64,000 nt of DNA from Chrysemys picta bellii. Lineage: Eukaryota; Chordata; Testudines; Emydidae. The notes beneath the pieces are model-generated. The model had not been told where the DNA came from and searched no databases. It saw only the letters and a program-made list of their open reading frames with translations. The translations under genes were made by a program, and so were the position numbers. Positions 1 to 11,075 of this stretch are shown piece by piece. How positions within the stretch are numbered: position 1 is the stretch's first letter; each line of letters opens with the position of its first letter. The stretch is taken from assembly GCF_011386835.1 (NCBI RefSeq), contig NC_088800.1, positions 52,977,439-53,041,438 on the forward strand, read 5' to 3'.

Positions 1-312
1 CATACTGGGAAAATCAGAGCTCAATTTGTGAGTTACTGGCGTCAGTCGAATGCATTGGGCATCAGGTAAAGTGTTACAAAACTGATCAGGGAGCCGCTAT
101 CTTTGATCTGTCTAGAGCCCAGGCTGCTGGAGGTCAAAGCGCTAAGGAGTTGAATTAAATCTGCAGGATGAGTTGCCCAGGGGGTCATCTGCTCAGTTCT
201 TCTCCTGGGCTGCGAGTCTCTGGTGTTGACACTGAGGGCTGGATACTCAGCTGGTCTAAACTGATGTAGCTCCATTGACTTCAGCGTGGGCTGAGAATCA
301 AGTTAACTCTGT

Positions 313-425
313 GTGTGTGTGTGTACACGCCTCTGGTGTGTCCATATGTGTGTGTATATAAACATGTGTATGCATGTGCATACTCCCATAGATTTGTGTG
401 CGCCTGCATGTGTGTGTATAAACTT
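313..425. repeat. TG/TA-rich simple repeat
   Basis: A run of TG dinucleotides interrupted by TA and CA steps, with alternating purine-pyrimidine character. An A tract of about 16 bases follows near 536-551. The open frames across it are low-complexity C/V/Y strings, which is what a TG repeat translates to, so I do not call a gene here. Confidence 0.8.
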
Positions 426-850
426 AAATCCCACCAGCCCAGAATTCATTCCACCTCACACTCTAAAAACTCTCTACAGATCTTACTTTACCCACTTGTG
501 CTGGGTCTGTTATTTCTCCAGGCTGTTTGTATTAGTAAAAAAAAAAAAAAATCCTTCTAACTATCTATAAAAGCAAACTCAGACCCAGCTTTCATGTGGC
601 TGTCAGGCAGAATATTTGCAAGCCTGTCTGAACAGGGCTAAAATCTCCTTCTTCATAAAGTACAGGATGTCTGCTGGAAAGGGGCCTGTTTTGTTGGCTT
701 TCCAGCTGGCTTTCCGTTGGGTCCTGTCCATTTCTGGATTCCCAGAACCCAGGCAATGGGAAATGGCATCCCTCTGTGAGGCTGCACGGAGACTTTCGAA
801 CTCAGAGGCAGAGGTGGCAGTTCAAAACACTCTGCTTTGAAAGGACTATA

Positions 851-1465
851 CACAGTAGATGCCACTTAATAGCAACCCGGATATTAACTTCTGGTTAATA
901 GCAACATTTTGCCCCAAACCATTCCCGTCCCATTGACTTTATCGTTAATGGGGTTTGGATATTGGCCATAGTATGCTGCTAACTGAGGCCTTTTTTTTTG
1001 GAAGAAAAGCCTGGCTGCAGGCAGGGAAGGAAGCCCAGGGATGAGCCTTCTCTAGCTGTAGCCCTGCAAATCTGCCTGCACCCAGGGACTGCACAGGAGC
1101 TGGGTAGGGCAGCGCAGCAGTGGGGAGAGGCTGCAGCCCAGGTGCCAGGACTTTTGTCAGGGGATGCTGGGGGCCCATGGAGCTGCACCACAGCTGCCCT
1201 GCCCACCAGGAGAGGGGCTTTGCAGCTCCACAGCCCCCCGCTCCCCTGCCCAGCACCTCCCCTCCCCTGGGCATCTGGGCTGCTGCCCCCTCCCCACTGC
1301 TGCTCTGCCAGCTTTGCAGGGCTGCAGCCAGGGGGAGGCATGTCCCAGAGCAACCGCTCCCGGAGGCAGCCCTGCCCCACAAACCTGCCTTTTGCTCACT
1401 GACAATGCCAGTCAATGGCAAATTTTGCTGGCAACTGAGGGGCTGCTAATGAGCAGAATCTAGTG
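851..1465. mobile_element. Possible Tigger-like (Tc1/mariner) non-autonomous element
   Basis: The left end CACAGTAGATGCCAC and the inverted right end CACTAGATTCTGCTC align over about 28 bases, sharing a TAGCA-CCC block, with a short gap. A TA dinucleotide flanks both ends (849-850 and 1466-1467), as expected for Tc1/mariner insertions. The interior is GC-rich and non-coding. The terminal repeats are diverged, so the call is tentative. Confidence 0.4.
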
Positions 1466-1559
1466 TATTGCTCAGTATAATGCATGGGGAAGAGGTTCAT
1501 ACCAGCCCTCCTTTGTGCTTCATCTGCAGCTCTCCAGGCCTAGTAAGGGCAGGCACTGG

Positions 1560-1710
1560 CCACCTGGCACTGCCCCGTGAGGCAGGGAAGTATCATTACT
1601 CCATTTTAAAGCTCTGCACACCAAGGAGTTGCGATATCTTGCCAAAGACCACGCCAGAGCTGGGACTAGAACCCAGGAGTCCTGGCTCCCAGCCCCCTGC
1701 TCTAACAGGA
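1560..1710 (-). repeat. MIR-like SINE fragment
   Basis: Read on this strand it follows the CORE-SINE/MIR pattern. The plus strand shows a CCATTTTAAAG block, then AGAGCTGGGACTAGAACC and CCAGGAGTCCTGGCTCCCAG, the complement of the MIR head and core. Diverged and non-coding. Confidence 0.65.
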
Positions 1711-1974
1711 CTGACAGTTATCCCATCAAATGCAGTGCAAGATCCAGAAAAACCCCAGCAAATGTTGCGTGAGGGGCAGGGGCAGAAGAAACTGTCTGTA
1801 ATCATGCAGTTAAAGACTGGCCTGTGCTTCGTGCGCCCAAGGGGGCTGTATTAAGGTAGCACAGGCAACCTTAACTCGGGCATTTCCTAACTTCGGCGTG
1901 CTTGACTTTGTAATTGTAATACTCTTTTCTTTTAACGTAGTTTTGTGTGTGTGTTTATATATGAAGGACACACA

Positions 1975-2066
1975 CACTCTAATAAATTTGTTAGTCTCTA
2001 AGGTGCCACAAGTACTCCTGTTCTTCTTTTTGCGGATACAGACTAACACGGCTGCTACTCTGAAAA
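1975..2066 (+). mobile_element. Penelope-like element 3' tail fragment
   Basis: It carries the tail seen in full at 46170-46220 and 42955-43023: AATAAATTTGTTAGTCT, AGGTGCCACAAGTACTCCTG, then GACTAACACGGCTGCTACTC. Only about 90 bases remain, with no endonuclease coding part. Confidence 0.75.
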
Positions 2067-2069
2067 ATG

Positions 2070-4895
2070 TTCACTGGGTTTCTATTGGTGCGGGAGCTGC
2101 ATTTTATAAGGGGGAGTCACGGTCAAATTGTTTTCTGCATCCCCATTTTAATTATACAATGGGGCCAGTTTGATGGGAGTTAAACTCTTTTTTCAGGTGT
2201 TCTCAGAGACATGTTAAAAATTGATGGTTTCTCTATAGCTCAGCACGGTCCCAGCCCCTTGGCTTGCGGCTCCGCTCGATGCACTGGAGGGAATGCTGCT
2301 GGCTCGCCGTCTGTGGCCCGGCTGGCCGTGGGGAGCAGTAGAAATCTGGTGAGGGAAGTTGCCCCCTTGGGAGATCTCCAGATGGAGGATGTTTGGCTCT
2401 TTCAGCTCAGCCTCCCGTCTCCTGGATGTGTGGGATCTGGACTCCCAGCTCCTTGGGCATTTGCCAGGGGGCTCACTCTAGCATGACAAGGACAGATGTC
2501 GAGGTGAGCCATTCCTTCCTGCAACAGATCAGCTGTGAGCTCATCAGCGGGCCAGTCGACCCCTCTCCCAGGAGAGGGAAGCATGTAACAGCACTGGGGG
2601 TGGGGGTCGGCGGGGGGAATGGCAAAGATTGATTCTCTCCATCTCTCCCGAGCAGGGAAGGGGGATGGATGGATTTGGCTGGCTCCCAGAAGCAAATGGG
2701 GCAGAACCATCTTACCTCATCCGAGCTGAGTGGCTCTGCTTCGCGGCTCCGACACTTTCAATCACCCACATCCATCACTAGGCCGGGACCAGCAGCTTTT
2801 CATCACTATGACAATTAGCGGCAGGCTGACAGTGTCAGTAAATCACTGCTGGGGGGCTCACTCTTCTCTGGCTCTCCCAGCACAGCCCAAACATTACAGG
2901 GGAAGGGATCACGGGGCAGCATTAGCCCTGGCAGAGCGATAAGAGGCTCCGTTTGTGCAGAGACAGATGTTGCTTTGTGGCTGGCCTGGGCAGGAGACAG
3001 CCTCACATGATGGCTTTCTTCAGCTGCCTTGCTGGAGGCAGATGCCCATGCAGAGGGTTAGTCGGGCCAAAGGCGTGCTGAGCTGGCTGGGGAATCGGGC
3101 GAGATTTCACTGGGCTAGGTCGAGGGAGTTCACAGCGCACTGGGTTCACAATGCGAGTTGCTCGTCAGTCAAGGATGACATTTATAGCACAAGAGACCCA
3201 GCCACGTTCTCCCTCCGGCACAACAGCCTGCCTGCTCTGGAACAGGGGGAGAGGTGTAGGAATGGGGCAGTAGGGTGCCCCTGTCCTGGCTTGCCTGGGA
3301 TGGTCCCTTCTCTTAGGTAGGTGTCCTGGGAAACCCGTAAGTCTTCCTGGGACATTGAAAGTCCCAGGTTTTGCCAGTCACCCCGGCTGGCTTTAGCCCA
3401 CAGTGACTGTAGCGAGGGGACCCGCAGGGCAGCAACACCTGTACCAGGAGGGCTCTGGCTCCAGTGTCGGGAAGCCACAGGGAAGGGGTGGCTCTGGAGC
3501 AGCAAGTGGCACAGGGGGGCAGCAGTGCCCAGTCAGCACCTGCAGGTACCTGCTGCAGGGGTCACTGCTGGGTGGGAGCAGGGTGTCCTGCTCGGCGAGG
3601 TCAGTGCCCGGGGCAGCCCTGGGAGCAGGAGCCCACTGGGGCTGGTGCCCTCTCCTGGGGGTGGGATGGGGAGGTGGATGGCCAGTTTTTTTCTGCTTCA
3701 GAGCTGGCAACCCCAGAAGCCATCGGAAAAGCAGAAGTGGCAGCACAAGAATAACTGGGGGTGGGGGTGAATCAGGACTGAGGGGCATGGGCAGGAATAG
3801 ACTAGGAAGGGATTGAGTGGGTCAGAGTTAAGGGGTGTCAGTGGGGCCATGAGGGTCAGGGCTTGGGGGGAGGTCAGTGAGGGTGCCTGGGTTAGGGCTG
3901 GGGGTCGGTGGGGACATGTGGGTCAGGGCCAGGACGGGTAGTGTCGGGGGAGGGGGGGAAAGAAGGTCGACAGAGCTGTACAGGACAGCTTCCTCAGCAC
4001 TCTAACTTGTTGCCGTGTTTTATTCCTCCCTCACTTTTCAGAGCATTACAATTCACAAGGGTTTGTAATGGTGTCTAGTAGTTGGGGCCTGGCTGGGATT
4101 GGCTCCCCTGGCACCTGGACTCAGGAGAGTCCCAGCAGGGTAGAGAAGCTGCCCTCAGACCGAAGGGCACAGACGGAGCTGCAGCCAATGCAGGAGTGTA
4201 CGAGGTGGAACAGGTGCCCGGTGGAGAACAGGACCCGCTCCAAGCCGGAATCTGTTCCATTTCAGTGTATGAAATACTGGCCGTTGCACAAAGCAGCTGC
4301 ACCCCCAGATCAAACAGCTGCTGCAGGTCTGATGCAATGAGGTTACCCAGCCCGTTAGCCGGATTTGCCCTTTACAGAACGGGAGATAATTCTGTTAGTG
4401 GTGGAAACAGCTGCTGCTTCACGTTTTGGGAATGTACCAAATTAACCTGTGGTAACTTTTTCATCTCAGCTACTGGGATGGGGGCAAAGCTCCCAGAGTG
4501 TAAGCGGAGGCTGGCTGCTCCCCTCCCCTCTGCCTCCATTCTTGGTTTCTATTATCCGTAGGTGCCAAGCTGGCAGAAGTGCCAGCCTGACAGCCCTGGA
4601 CTCCACTGGCCATGCCCAGAGGAGGCACAGCATTGGCACCAGGCATGCAGGCTTCACCCCCACACCCCAGAGGCTAGACTGGTGGGAGAGCTCTGGCTCT
4701 AGGCTCTGTTTGGGACTAGGCTCTCCGATGAGAAGGATGCTGACAAGGATGCTCCTCCACGCCTCTTGTCTAGCAGGAACCGGACACAGACGCCCCAGCT
4801 CCAGTCACACAGGGCGTCCTCGCCTCCGAGGCAGCAGACTCCCTGGTGTGGTCCAGGCTCAGAAGAATGGCCCAGCCCCTCACAGGCCACTCACA
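2070..4895. other. Intergenic stretch without recognised gene
   Basis: No open frame here shows domain-like composition or a convincing pair of splice sites. The part from about 3400 to 3960 is rich in short GGGTCAGGG-like and GGGGTGGG runs with a loosely repetitive texture. The remainder looks like unique or old decayed sequence. Confidence 0.5.
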
Positions 4896-4962
4896 TGAAT
4901 AGATTTATAGGCCAGAAGGGACCGCTGTGATCATCTATTCTAGTCTGACTTCCTGCGGAACC
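4896..4962 (-). mobile_element. CR1 3' tail fragment
   Basis: The plus strand reads ATAGATTTATAGGCCAGAAG followed by GGACC and GATCATCTATTCTAGTCTGA, the complement of the last 60 bases of many sauropsid CR1 elements. It lies about 140 bases from the broken end of the larger CR1 and may be unrelated to it. Confidence 0.75.
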
Positions 4963-5095
4963 TGGGCTGCCCCGCCCCCGGCGCTAGAGCCCGGCTGCCT
5001 GAGAGGTCCCTCCAGTGAGCAGCAGCCACGGTGCAGGGGACCAGCTGGCTGCTGTGCAGGACAGAGCGAGCGATGGCATGCAACACATGGGGCTC

Positions 5096-6856
5096 TTAGT
5101 GCTCCCTTGGCAAACCCTTATCCACAAGGCTCGTTATCCTATCAAAGAAAGCTATCAGATTGGTTTGACATGATTTGTTCTTCACAAATCCATGTTGGCT
5201 GTTCCCTATCAACTTACCACCTTCCAAGTGTTTGCAGATGATTTCCTTAATTACTTGCTCCATTATCTTCCCTGGCACAGAAGTTAAACTAACTGGTCTG
5301 TAGTTACCTGGGTTGTTTTTATTTCCCTTTTTATAGATGGGCACTATATTTGCCCTTTTCCAGTCTTCTGGAATCTCTCCCGTCTCCCATGACTTTCCAA
5401 AGATAATAGCTAGAGGCTCAGATACCTCCTCTATTAGCTCCTTGAGTATTCTAGGATGCATTTCATCAGGCCCGGGTGACTTGCAGGCATCTAACTTTTC
5501 TAAGTGATTTTTAACTTGTTCTTTTTTTATTTTATCCACTAAACCTACCCCCTTCCCATTAGCATTCACTATGTTAGGCATTCCTTCAGACTTCTCGGTG
5601 AAGACCGAAACAAAGAAGTCATTAAGCATCTCTGCCATTTCCAAGTTTCCTGTTACTGTTTCTCCCTCTTCACTAAGCAGTGGGCCTACCCTGTCTTTGG
5701 TCTTCCTCTTGCTTCTAATGTATTGATAAAAAGTCTTCTTGTTTCCTTTTATTCCCGTAGCTAGTTTGAGCTCATTTTGTGCCTTTGCCTTTCTAATCTT
5801 GCCCCTGCATTCCTGTGTTGTTTGCCTATATTCATCCTTTGTAATCTGTCCTAGTTTCCATTTTTTATATGACTCCTTTTTATTTTTTAGATCGTGCAAG
5901 ATCTCGTGGTTAAGCCAAGGTGGTCTTTTGCCACATTTTCTATCTTTCCTAACCAGCGGAATAGCTTGCTTTTGGGCCCTTAATAGTGTCCCTTTGAAAA
6001 ACTGCCAACTCTCCTCAGTTGTTTTTCCCCTCAGTCTTGATTCCCATGGGACCTTACCTATCAGCTCTCTGAGCTTCCCAAAATCTGCCTTCCTGAAATC
6101 CATTGTCTCTATTTTGCTGTTCTCCCTTCTACCCTTCGTTAGAATTGCAAACTCTATGATTTCATGATCACTTTCACCCAGGCTGCCTTCTACTTTCACA
6201 TTCTCAACGAGTTCCTCCCTATTTGTTAAAATCAAGTCTAGAACAGCTTCCCCCCTAGTAGCTTTTTCAACCTTCTGAAATAAAAAGTTGTCTCCAATGC
6301 AGTCCAAGAATTTGTTGGATAGTCTGTGCCCCGCTGTGTTATTTTCCCAACATATATCCGGATAGTTGAAGTCCCCCATCACCACCAAATCTTGGGCTTT
6401 GGATGATTTTGTTAGTTGCTTGAAAAAAGCCTCATCCACCTCTTCCACCTGGTTAGGTGGCCTGTAGTAGACTCCTAGCATGACATCTCCCTTGTTTTTT
6501 GCCCCTTTAAGCCTAACCCAGAGACTCTCAACACTTCCGTCTCCTATGTCCATCTCTACCTCAGTCCAAGTGTGTACATTTTTAATACATAAGGCAACAC
6601 CTCCTCCCTTTTTCCCCTGTCTATCCTTCCTGAGCAAGCTGTACCCATCCACACCAACATTCCAATCATGTGTATTATCCCACCAAGTTTCAGTGATGCC
6701 AACAATGTCATAGTTGTATTTATTTATTAGCACTTCCAGTTCTTCCTGCTTATTCCCCATACTTCTCGCATTTGTATATAGGCATCTAAGATACTGGTTT
6801 GATCTTTCCTCCCAGTTTTGTCCTGACTCTCCTTTCTCTCTGCCAATATAGCCCAC
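5096..6856 (-). pseudogene. CR1 ORF2: APE endonuclease plus truncated reverse transcriptase
   Basis: A 586-codon open frame. The apurinic-like endonuclease is complete: TNARS (28-32), ITETWW (54-59), YYRPP (130-134), GDFN (161-164) and SDH (229-231) match the family's metal-binding and catalytic blocks. The endonuclease nicks target DNA for target-primed reverse transcription. The frame continues into the reverse transcriptase with [10 protein letters not shown] and [15 protein letters not shown]. After VDKG it runs into unrelated sequence and ends LPREH, so the motif with the first catalytic aspartate (the YLDFSKAF region of other CR1 copies here) is missing, as is the YADD-type box. No frameshift is seen in the retained part. 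The true element boundary lies near 5112. Confidence 0.9.
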
Positions 6857-6939
6857 ACTCCCTCTTGTTTCCGACCCATCTCCCCGGTCTCCATGTTCCC
6901 CACTTACCTGTGGGCTTTGCTCACCTGTCCCCGTCGAAC

Positions 6940-8007
6940 CTAGTTTAAAGCCCTCCTCACTAGGTTAGCCAGTCTGTGTCCGAATAGGGTCTTTCCTCTC
7001 CTCGAAAGGTGAACTCCATCTCTGCCTAGCAGTCCTTCCTCAAATAGCATCCCGTGGTCTAGGAAGCCAAAGCCCTCCTGGCGACACCATCTTCGCAGCC
7101 AGGCATTCACCTCCATGATGCATCTGTCTCTGCCCGGGCCCCTACCTTTGACAGGAAGAATTGAAGAGAATACCACCTGCGCTCCAAACTCCTTCACCCG
7201 TACTCCCAGAGCCCTGTAGTCACTCTTGATCCGCTCAGTGTCACACCGCGCAGTATCATTTGTGCCCACATGGATGAGTAGCATGGGGTAGTAGTCAGAG
7301 GGCTGGATAATCCTCGACAATGCCTCCGTAACGTCTCGGATACGGGCCCCCGGCAGGCAGCATACCTCCCGAGATGAAATGTCAGGGCGACAGATGGGCG
7401 CCTCCGTCTCCCTCAGCAGAGAGTCTCTGACCACCACTACCCTACGTTTCCTATTCGCAGTGGTGGCAGCAGACTTTCCAGCCTTAGGGGTACGAGGCTT
7501 CTCCTCCTTTACTGTAGGGAGTGATTCCTTCTTTCCTGTATCAAGAAGAGCATAACGGTTACCTATAACCACGGCAGAAGGGTTCGGAGCAAGGGTGGAG
7601 CACTGCCTGCTGCCAGAAGTAACCAGCTGCCAGTGTCCACCCTGAGCCATCTCCTCCTCCACCAGTGGTGTATCAGCAGTCCTGTGTACTGGGACAGCTA
7701 CCTCAGCTGTCTCCACATGGACACTGTCGAGGAATTGCTCGTGGATACGGATGCTCCTCAACCTAGCCACCTCCTCCTGTAGCTCTCCCACCTGCTGCCT
7801 GAGAGATTCCACCAGCAGGCACCTCTCACATTGGATGGTCCCCCCAGCCTGGATATCAGTAAGTGGAAATTGCAAGTTACAGTCTTTGCAAAACCACACC
7901 AGGATCTGGGTAGAGGCATCCATGCTCAGGCACTCTGTCTGGCTACAGGCACAGGTGGAGGAGACAGTAGCAGTGCTGGCACAGGTGTCGCGGGTCTTCC
8001 TAACCAT
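6940..8007 (-). CDS. CR1 ORF1: zinc-finger and SGNH-esterase protein
   Basis: An open frame of 355 codons from an ATG giving MVRKTRDTC; an in-frame extension runs upstream to 8073, but the internal ATG fits known CR1 ORF1 starts better. Two Cys pairs, FCKDC (about 40-43) and QCERC (about 60-63), form a zinc-binding module and are followed by a heptad-like coiled coil. The C-terminal half is a GDSL/SGNH-type esterase: DSLL (about 195-198), GTND (248-251) and DGVHL (330-334) hold the serine, oxyanion and Asp/His blocks. In the first block the usual glycine before DS is arginine (VVVRDSLL). ORF1 proteins package CR1 RNA; the esterase role is not settled. It is an uninterrupted transposon gene, not a host gene. 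Confidence 0.85.
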   Translation of the reverse strand: MVRKTRDTCASTATVSSTCACSQTECLSMDASTQILVWFCKDCNLQFPLTDIQAGGTIQCERCLLVESLRQQVGELQEEVARLRSIRIHEQFLDSVHVETAEVAVPVHRTADTPLVEEEMAQGGHWQLVTSGSRQCSTLAPNPSAVVIGNRYALLDTGKKESLPTVKEEKPRTPKAGKSAATTANRKRRVVVVRDSLLRETEAPICRPDISSREVCCLPGARIRDVTEALSRIIQPSDYYPMLLIHVGTNDTARCDTERIKSDYRALGVRVKEFGAQVVFSSILPVKGRGPGRDRCIMEVNAWLRRWCRQEGFGFLDHGMLFEEGLLGRDGVHLSRRGKTLFGHRLANLVRRALN

Positions 8008-8170
8008 CGTAAGCCTCCCTCTGTCAAACTCCCGTCTGCAGCCCCCTGTCAGCTGAAAGGGTTGTTTAAGCAAAAAGTTATGAATGTAGTTGCTTTATAG
8101 GTATTAAGGGGAATCAAGAGAAAACAGATGGAACTGGCAAGGGACCCTCGCCCCCTTCCTGCTCCCCTTC

Positions 8171-8436
8171 CAAACTCCCTTGCGAAACTCCCTGTTAGCA
8201 GCCCCTGGTCGCTTGTGCGCTGCTTTATAAAGCCCTGGCCTGTATGAATGCCCCGCCCACTGATGAAGGCTCAGCCACTTACCAGAGGTTTCTAGCTTTC
8301 AAACCTTCCAACTGCCAGCCACAGCACACGGTCCCCAAAAGGGTGCTGTATTGCTCCTCCTTCACCTGGAGAACTCCCTTGCGAAACTCCCTGTTAGCAG
8401 CCCCTGTTCGCAAAGCTCCCTGGTCGCTTGTGCGCC
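8171..8436 (-). repeat. CR1 5' UTR with internal direct repeats
   Basis: The segment around CTCCCTTGCGAAACTCCCTG followed by TTAGCAGCCCCTG occurs at about 8175-8210 and again at about 8373-8408, and GTCGCTTGTGCGC follows each. The two copies are in the same orientation about 200 bases apart, inside what I read as the CR1 5' UTR, which contains its internal promoter. Confidence 0.65.
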
Positions 8437-9101
8437 AGAGGGACCCAGGGCTGAAGCTGTGCTCGGACTCTCTGAGCTGGTTACAGAGGCAGAGTTTTCA
8501 GCTCTGGGAAATAGGAGCAAGACACGTGCTCTGGTGGGCTGGTCTAGGAGCCGTGAAGGGGCCCCTCCCTGGCTGAGGAGCATCCCTGGGGCATGAGAGG
8601 TGGAGGAAGGAACCTTGTTAGAGAGAGAGGAAAGTGCTTAGTGTTTATAGCAATGCCAGCCCCAAGGTTCCCTCATGCAGCAGCAGGCTGCCTGGATAGC
8701 CAGTATCTGGGGAATTAAGTACCCCTGCAGAGGCCCCTGCTCACTCCTCATCAGAGCAAAACCAAAGGGTTTTCCCAAGCAGCTCACAGTTACTTTGATA
8801 GATGCACTCCAGCCCCAATGAACTGCTCCCATTGTTACTTCTGAGTATTAGAGAACAATGCCGAACAGCCCCCGGAGAGCGGAGAGCTGAAGAGCTTAGG
8901 AGGAGCTCAGCCTGGAGGGCTCATGGATGGATCAGGAACCTGACCAGAGGGACGGAAGAGGAGATGGAAACTATTCCCCACTTGCTATGCTGCTGCCTCT
9001 GGGACATCTGGGTGCAACGTAGGTACCTGGAGAGTCATTGTGCCTGACTGGGAATTCAGCAGGACACCATGGGGGTGAGCGCGGGTGGAAGGGGCACACA
9101 T

Positions 9102-9517
9102 GCATAGAAGCTGACTTCTTCTGGTGCCTCTGCCCCTGCCCCCGCCCTGACTCCACCCCTGCCCCGCCCCCATTCCAACCCCTTCCCCAAAGTCCCCGCC
9201 CCAACTCCGCCCCCTCCCTGCCTCTCTTCCAACTCCTTCTCCCAAATCCCCACCCCTGGCCCCACCTCTTCCCCACCTCCTCCCCTGAGCATGCCACATC
9301 CCCGCTCCTCCCCCCTCCCTCCCCAAGCTTGTTACAGCTGTTTGGCGGAAGCAAGCCCTGGGAGGTAGGCAGAGGAGCGGGGACACGGCACGCTCAGGGG
9401 AGGAGGCAGAGGCGGAGGAGGAGGTGAGCTGGGGTGGGGGGGCGAGGTGGGGAGCTGCCGGTGGGTGTAGAGCACCCACTAATTTTTCTCCGTGGGTGCT
9501 CCAGCCCCGGAGCTTAT
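9102..9517. mobile_element. GC-rich hAT-type non-autonomous element
   Basis: Flanked by an exact 8-base duplication GCACACAT (9094-9101 and 9518-9525). The ends are short imperfect inverted repeats around AAGCT. The interior is C-rich, of the form CCCTGCCCCCGCCC, then CACCCACTAATTTTTCTCCG near the right end. A related copy is at 26177-26548. Confidence 0.6.
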
Positions 9518-9714
9518 GCACACATGGACTCACATTCCCCTTAGGAGAGCCTGTGGGGAAAGGAACTGGGGGGAGAATTCAAGTGAAAAATAGTCTCTAC
9601 ACTCAGCCCCACCTCCCTTGGCTATGAGAGTGTGTGTGGGGGGGTCTCTTCTACCTCTGACACAGAACGTAAGCCTCCACTCAACATGTACCCATACACC
9701 TGGGAACAAAGTAT

Positions 9715-10765
9715 GCAGGCTGTACTTACAGGTGGGGGACTCTCTCCTGGGGGTCATAGTGGATAGCCAGCTGAACACGAGCTCCCAGTGCTACGCTGTG
9801 GCCAAAAGGGCTAATGCCATCCTTGGGTGCATTAACGGGTAGGGCTCACTTTAGGCTGATTCCCCCGAATCGGGCCCCGCGCCTAAGAGGGCCCCGCACC
9901 CTAAAGAAGAGCGCCTAACTTAGGCACCTTTTTAATTTTTACTCACCCAGAGGCACTGCGGGTCTTCAGTGGCACTTCGGCAGCAGGTCCTTCACTCGCT
10001 CCGGGTCTTCAGCGGCATTTCGGCGGCGGGTCCTTCAGTGCCACCAAAGTCTCGGAGCGAGTGAAAGACCCGCCGCCGAAGTGCCACTGAAGACCCGGAG
10101 CGCCACGGCGTGAGTCATCCCTGCTGGGGCCCTGTTGAAACTATTCAAATCAGGCCCCGCACTTCCTAAAGCCGGCCCTGTTAACGGGGGATCTCAAGGA
10201 GGAGCAGAGAGGTTATTTCACTTCTCTATTTGGCACTGGTGCGACCACTGCTGGAATCCCATGTCCAGTTCTGGAGCCCACAGTTCAAGAAGGATGTTGA
10301 TAAATTAGAGAGGGGTCAGAGAAGAGCCATGAGAATGATTAAAGGATTAGAAAACCTGCCTCATATAAACTCCAGGAGCTCAGTCTAGTTATCTTAACAA
10401 AGAGAAGTTAAGGGGTCACTATAACAGTCTACAAGTACCTACATGGGGAACAAATATTTAATAATGGGCTCTTCAATCTATCAGAGGAAGGTCTAACCTG
10501 ATCCAGTGGCTGGAAGTTGAAGCCAGACAAATTCAGACTGGAAATAAGGAGTAAGTTTTTAGCAGTGAGAGTAATTGACCATTGGAACAATTTACCGAGG
10601 GTTGTGGTTGATTCTCCATCACTGGCAATTTTGAAACCCAGATTGGATTTTTTTTTTAACAGACCTGCTCTAGGAATTATTTGGGGGCAGTTCTCTGGCC
10701 TGTGTTACACAGAAGATCAGACTATATGATCACAATGGTCCCTTCCTCCCTTGGAATCTATGAAA
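9715..10765 (+). mobile_element. CR1 3' portion, interrupted by a hAT element
   Basis: The pieces 9715-9839 and 10181-10765 together read as the CR1 C-terminal region and 3' UTR. Translatable remnants include ILGCIN before the insertion, and LEIRSKFLAVRVIDHWNNLP at about 10540-10590. The tail reads GACTATATGATCACAATGGT and CTTGGAATCTATG. Frame is broken repeatedly. Confidence 0.85.
9840..10180. mobile_element. hAT-type MITE inserted in CR1
   Basis: An exact 8-base target duplication TTAACGGG lies at 9832-9839 and 10181-10188. The inverted right end CAGGGCCGGCTTTAGG matches the left end TAGGGCTCACTTTAGG with a few changes; this is a typical hAT terminus. The interior holds a long imperfect palindrome (about 9955-10100) built on CTTCGGCGGCGGGTC and its complement. 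341 bases, no coding capacity. Confidence 0.85.
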
Positions 10766-10869
10766 AAGCAAGTCAAATGTTTCTGAGAAGCCCAAATGTA
10801 GTCAGATCCCCAGCTGGTGTGTATCAGCGTCACCTCACTTGAGTCAGCAGGCCAGATTGGGCTGGTGTA

Positions 10870-11075
10870 ATAATAGTGCTTTTCATCCATAGATCTCCAA
10901 GCACCTTACAAAGGAAGTCAGGATTGTTACCTCCAATTTACAGATGAGGAAACTGAGGCATAGATGCACATCAATGATGCGACTTTCCCAGGGTCATGCA
11001 GTAGGCCAGTGGGTGAGCCAGGAACAGGACTCCCAAATCCCACTGCAGTTCTCTGTCCACTAGGCCACACTGCCT
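10870..11075 (-). repeat. MIR-like SINE
   Basis: The plus strand shows the complement of a MIR: AAGCACCTTACAAAGGAAG, CAGATGAGGAAACTGAGGCA, then CCCAAATCCCACTGCAGTTC. It is nearly full length for the family and diverged. Confidence 0.75.

Larger units (their letters stand above)
5100..8440 (-). mobile_element. CR1 LINE with 5' UTR, ORF1 and truncated ORF2
   Basis: A minus-strand CR1 retaining its 5' side: a 5' UTR (about 8010-8440), an open ORF1, and an open ORF2 that covers the endonuclease and the start of the reverse transcriptase. It stops near 5112, before the catalytic part of the polymerase. CR1 copies are normally truncated at the 5' end, so loss of the 3' half is unusual. The open frames suggest a fairly recent copy. 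It cannot move by itself because the polymerase core and the 3' tail are absent. Confidence 0.9.

Noticed and set aside
945..1463. Overlapping frames of 99-158 codons on both strands
   Set aside because: Overlapping frames on both strands in a GC-rich, possibly transposon interior; no conserved pattern.
1950..2066. A new SINE family
   Set aside because: The sequence matches the tail of the Penelope-like elements at 42.4-46.2 kb, so it is a PLE fragment rather than a separate SINE.
8971..9533. Open frames of 127-182 codons on the minus strand
   Set aside because: Low-complexity G/R/W strings from the C-rich MITE at 9102-9517; no start context, splice sites or domain.
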